Assembly: GCA_029860345.1 (NCBI GenBank)
Contig: JAOUBJ010000019.1
Location: forward strand, 1-64,000
Direction: 5' to 3'
DNA: 64,000 nt
Origin: Candidatus Zixiibacteriota bacterium
GTDB lineage: Bacteria; Zixibacteria; MSB-5A5; GN15; FEB-12
Under the pieces are notes generated by a model. The model was not told the origin of the DNA, searched no databases, and worked only from the letters and a program-made list of their open reading frames with translations. The position numbers and the translations under genes are program-made. Every line of letters starts with the position of its first letter. Position 1 is the stretch's first letter. Shown in pieces: positions 63,874 to 64,000 of the stretch.

Positions 63874-64000
63874 ATGGCCAACAGCAATCGTAATAGGAAA
63901 AACCAGCAGTACTTGCACGTCAAAGGCGCCCGCGAACACAACCTGCGCAACATTGACGTCAAAATTCCCCGCAACAGCCTCACCGTGATTACCGGGCTGT
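63874..64000 (+). CDS. uvrA: Excinuclease ABC subunit A, N-terminal fragment
   Basis: An open frame starts at ATG 63874 and runs off the window. The 42 visible residues ([20 protein letters not shown]... as landmarks) contain [21 protein letters not shown] and SLTVITGL, the conserved N-terminus of UvrA leading into the first Walker A. UvrA begins nucleotide excision repair by recognising damaged DNA. The promoter cannot be located with confidence in the repeat-rich region upstream. Confidence 0.93.
   Translation, partial: MANSNRNRKNQQYLHVKGAREHNLRNIDVKIPRNSLTVITGL

Noticed and set aside
1-64000. tRNA and rRNA genes
   Set aside because: No cloverleaf with a TTCGANTC arm and CCA-proximal stem was found by eye in the gaps; short genes could have been missed.

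Overview
The window is bacterial, gene-dense and moderately GC-rich. The organism is most likely a member of the candidate phylum Zixibacteria or a close FCB-group relative; this is inference. It rests on two secreted M1 peptidases ending in a putative-Ig domain plus a dockerin-like tail with GGPxP loops, a PorV/PorQ-type outer-membrane protein, an LptE-like protein, many lipoproteins, and intergenic DNA full of palindromic dispersed repeats. No tRNA, rRNA, CRISPR array or complete prophage was seen.

Layout. 1-130 is the end of an insertion sequence with the first codons of its transposase. 247-8560 holds secreted or lipid-anchored proteins, including a cohesin-like secreted protein and the two paralogous M1 peptidases. 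8834-14946 holds a two-REC response regulator, a large hybrid histidine kinase with six PAS domains and a small NifU-like protein. 15019-16124 is a split Ada alkylation-repair pair (ogt and ada-N/AraC). 16276-26413 holds TPR proteins, ComM/YifB, an OmpA-family lipoprotein, a methyltransferase, tandem PilZ proteins and small unknowns. 28236-28343 looks like a free-standing small RNA gene (consensus promoter, closed-stem transcript, U-run). 28378-34606 is a minus-strand series: lipoprotein, PorV, LptE, hutI, a glucuronyl C5-epimerase-like lipoprotein, hutU. 34905-45545 holds a membrane polyferredoxin, a CDF cation exporter, RlmD-type methyltransferase, a DUF885 protein, a DUF2953-GerW pair, a CYTH protein and a BlaI-like repressor.

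45582-56930 is the metabolic core, all on the minus strand: a cobalamin-dependent mutase large subunit with isobutyryl-CoA-mutase residues, a B12-binding subunit, acyl-CoA dehydrogenase, an MBL hydrolase, propionyl-CoA carboxylase (beta, biotin carboxylase and BCCP as separate genes), methylmalonyl-CoA mutase and methylmalonyl-CoA epimerase. Together these would convert butyryl/isobutyryl-CoA and propionyl-CoA to succinyl-CoA. A REP-associated transposase (RAYT) with its repeats sits inside this series. Downstream, birA (60744-61739) would charge the BCCP with biotin. It lies next to nadC and to a divergent ketol-acid-reductoisomerase homologue lacking several catalytic residues. The window ends in the first 42 codons of uvrA.

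The observations most worth following are the candidate sRNA at 28.3 kb, the mutase pair with MCM versus ICM signatures but one visible B12 subunit, the KARI-like protein with a rewritten active site, and the RAYT whose own C-terminus is encoded by a REP copy.
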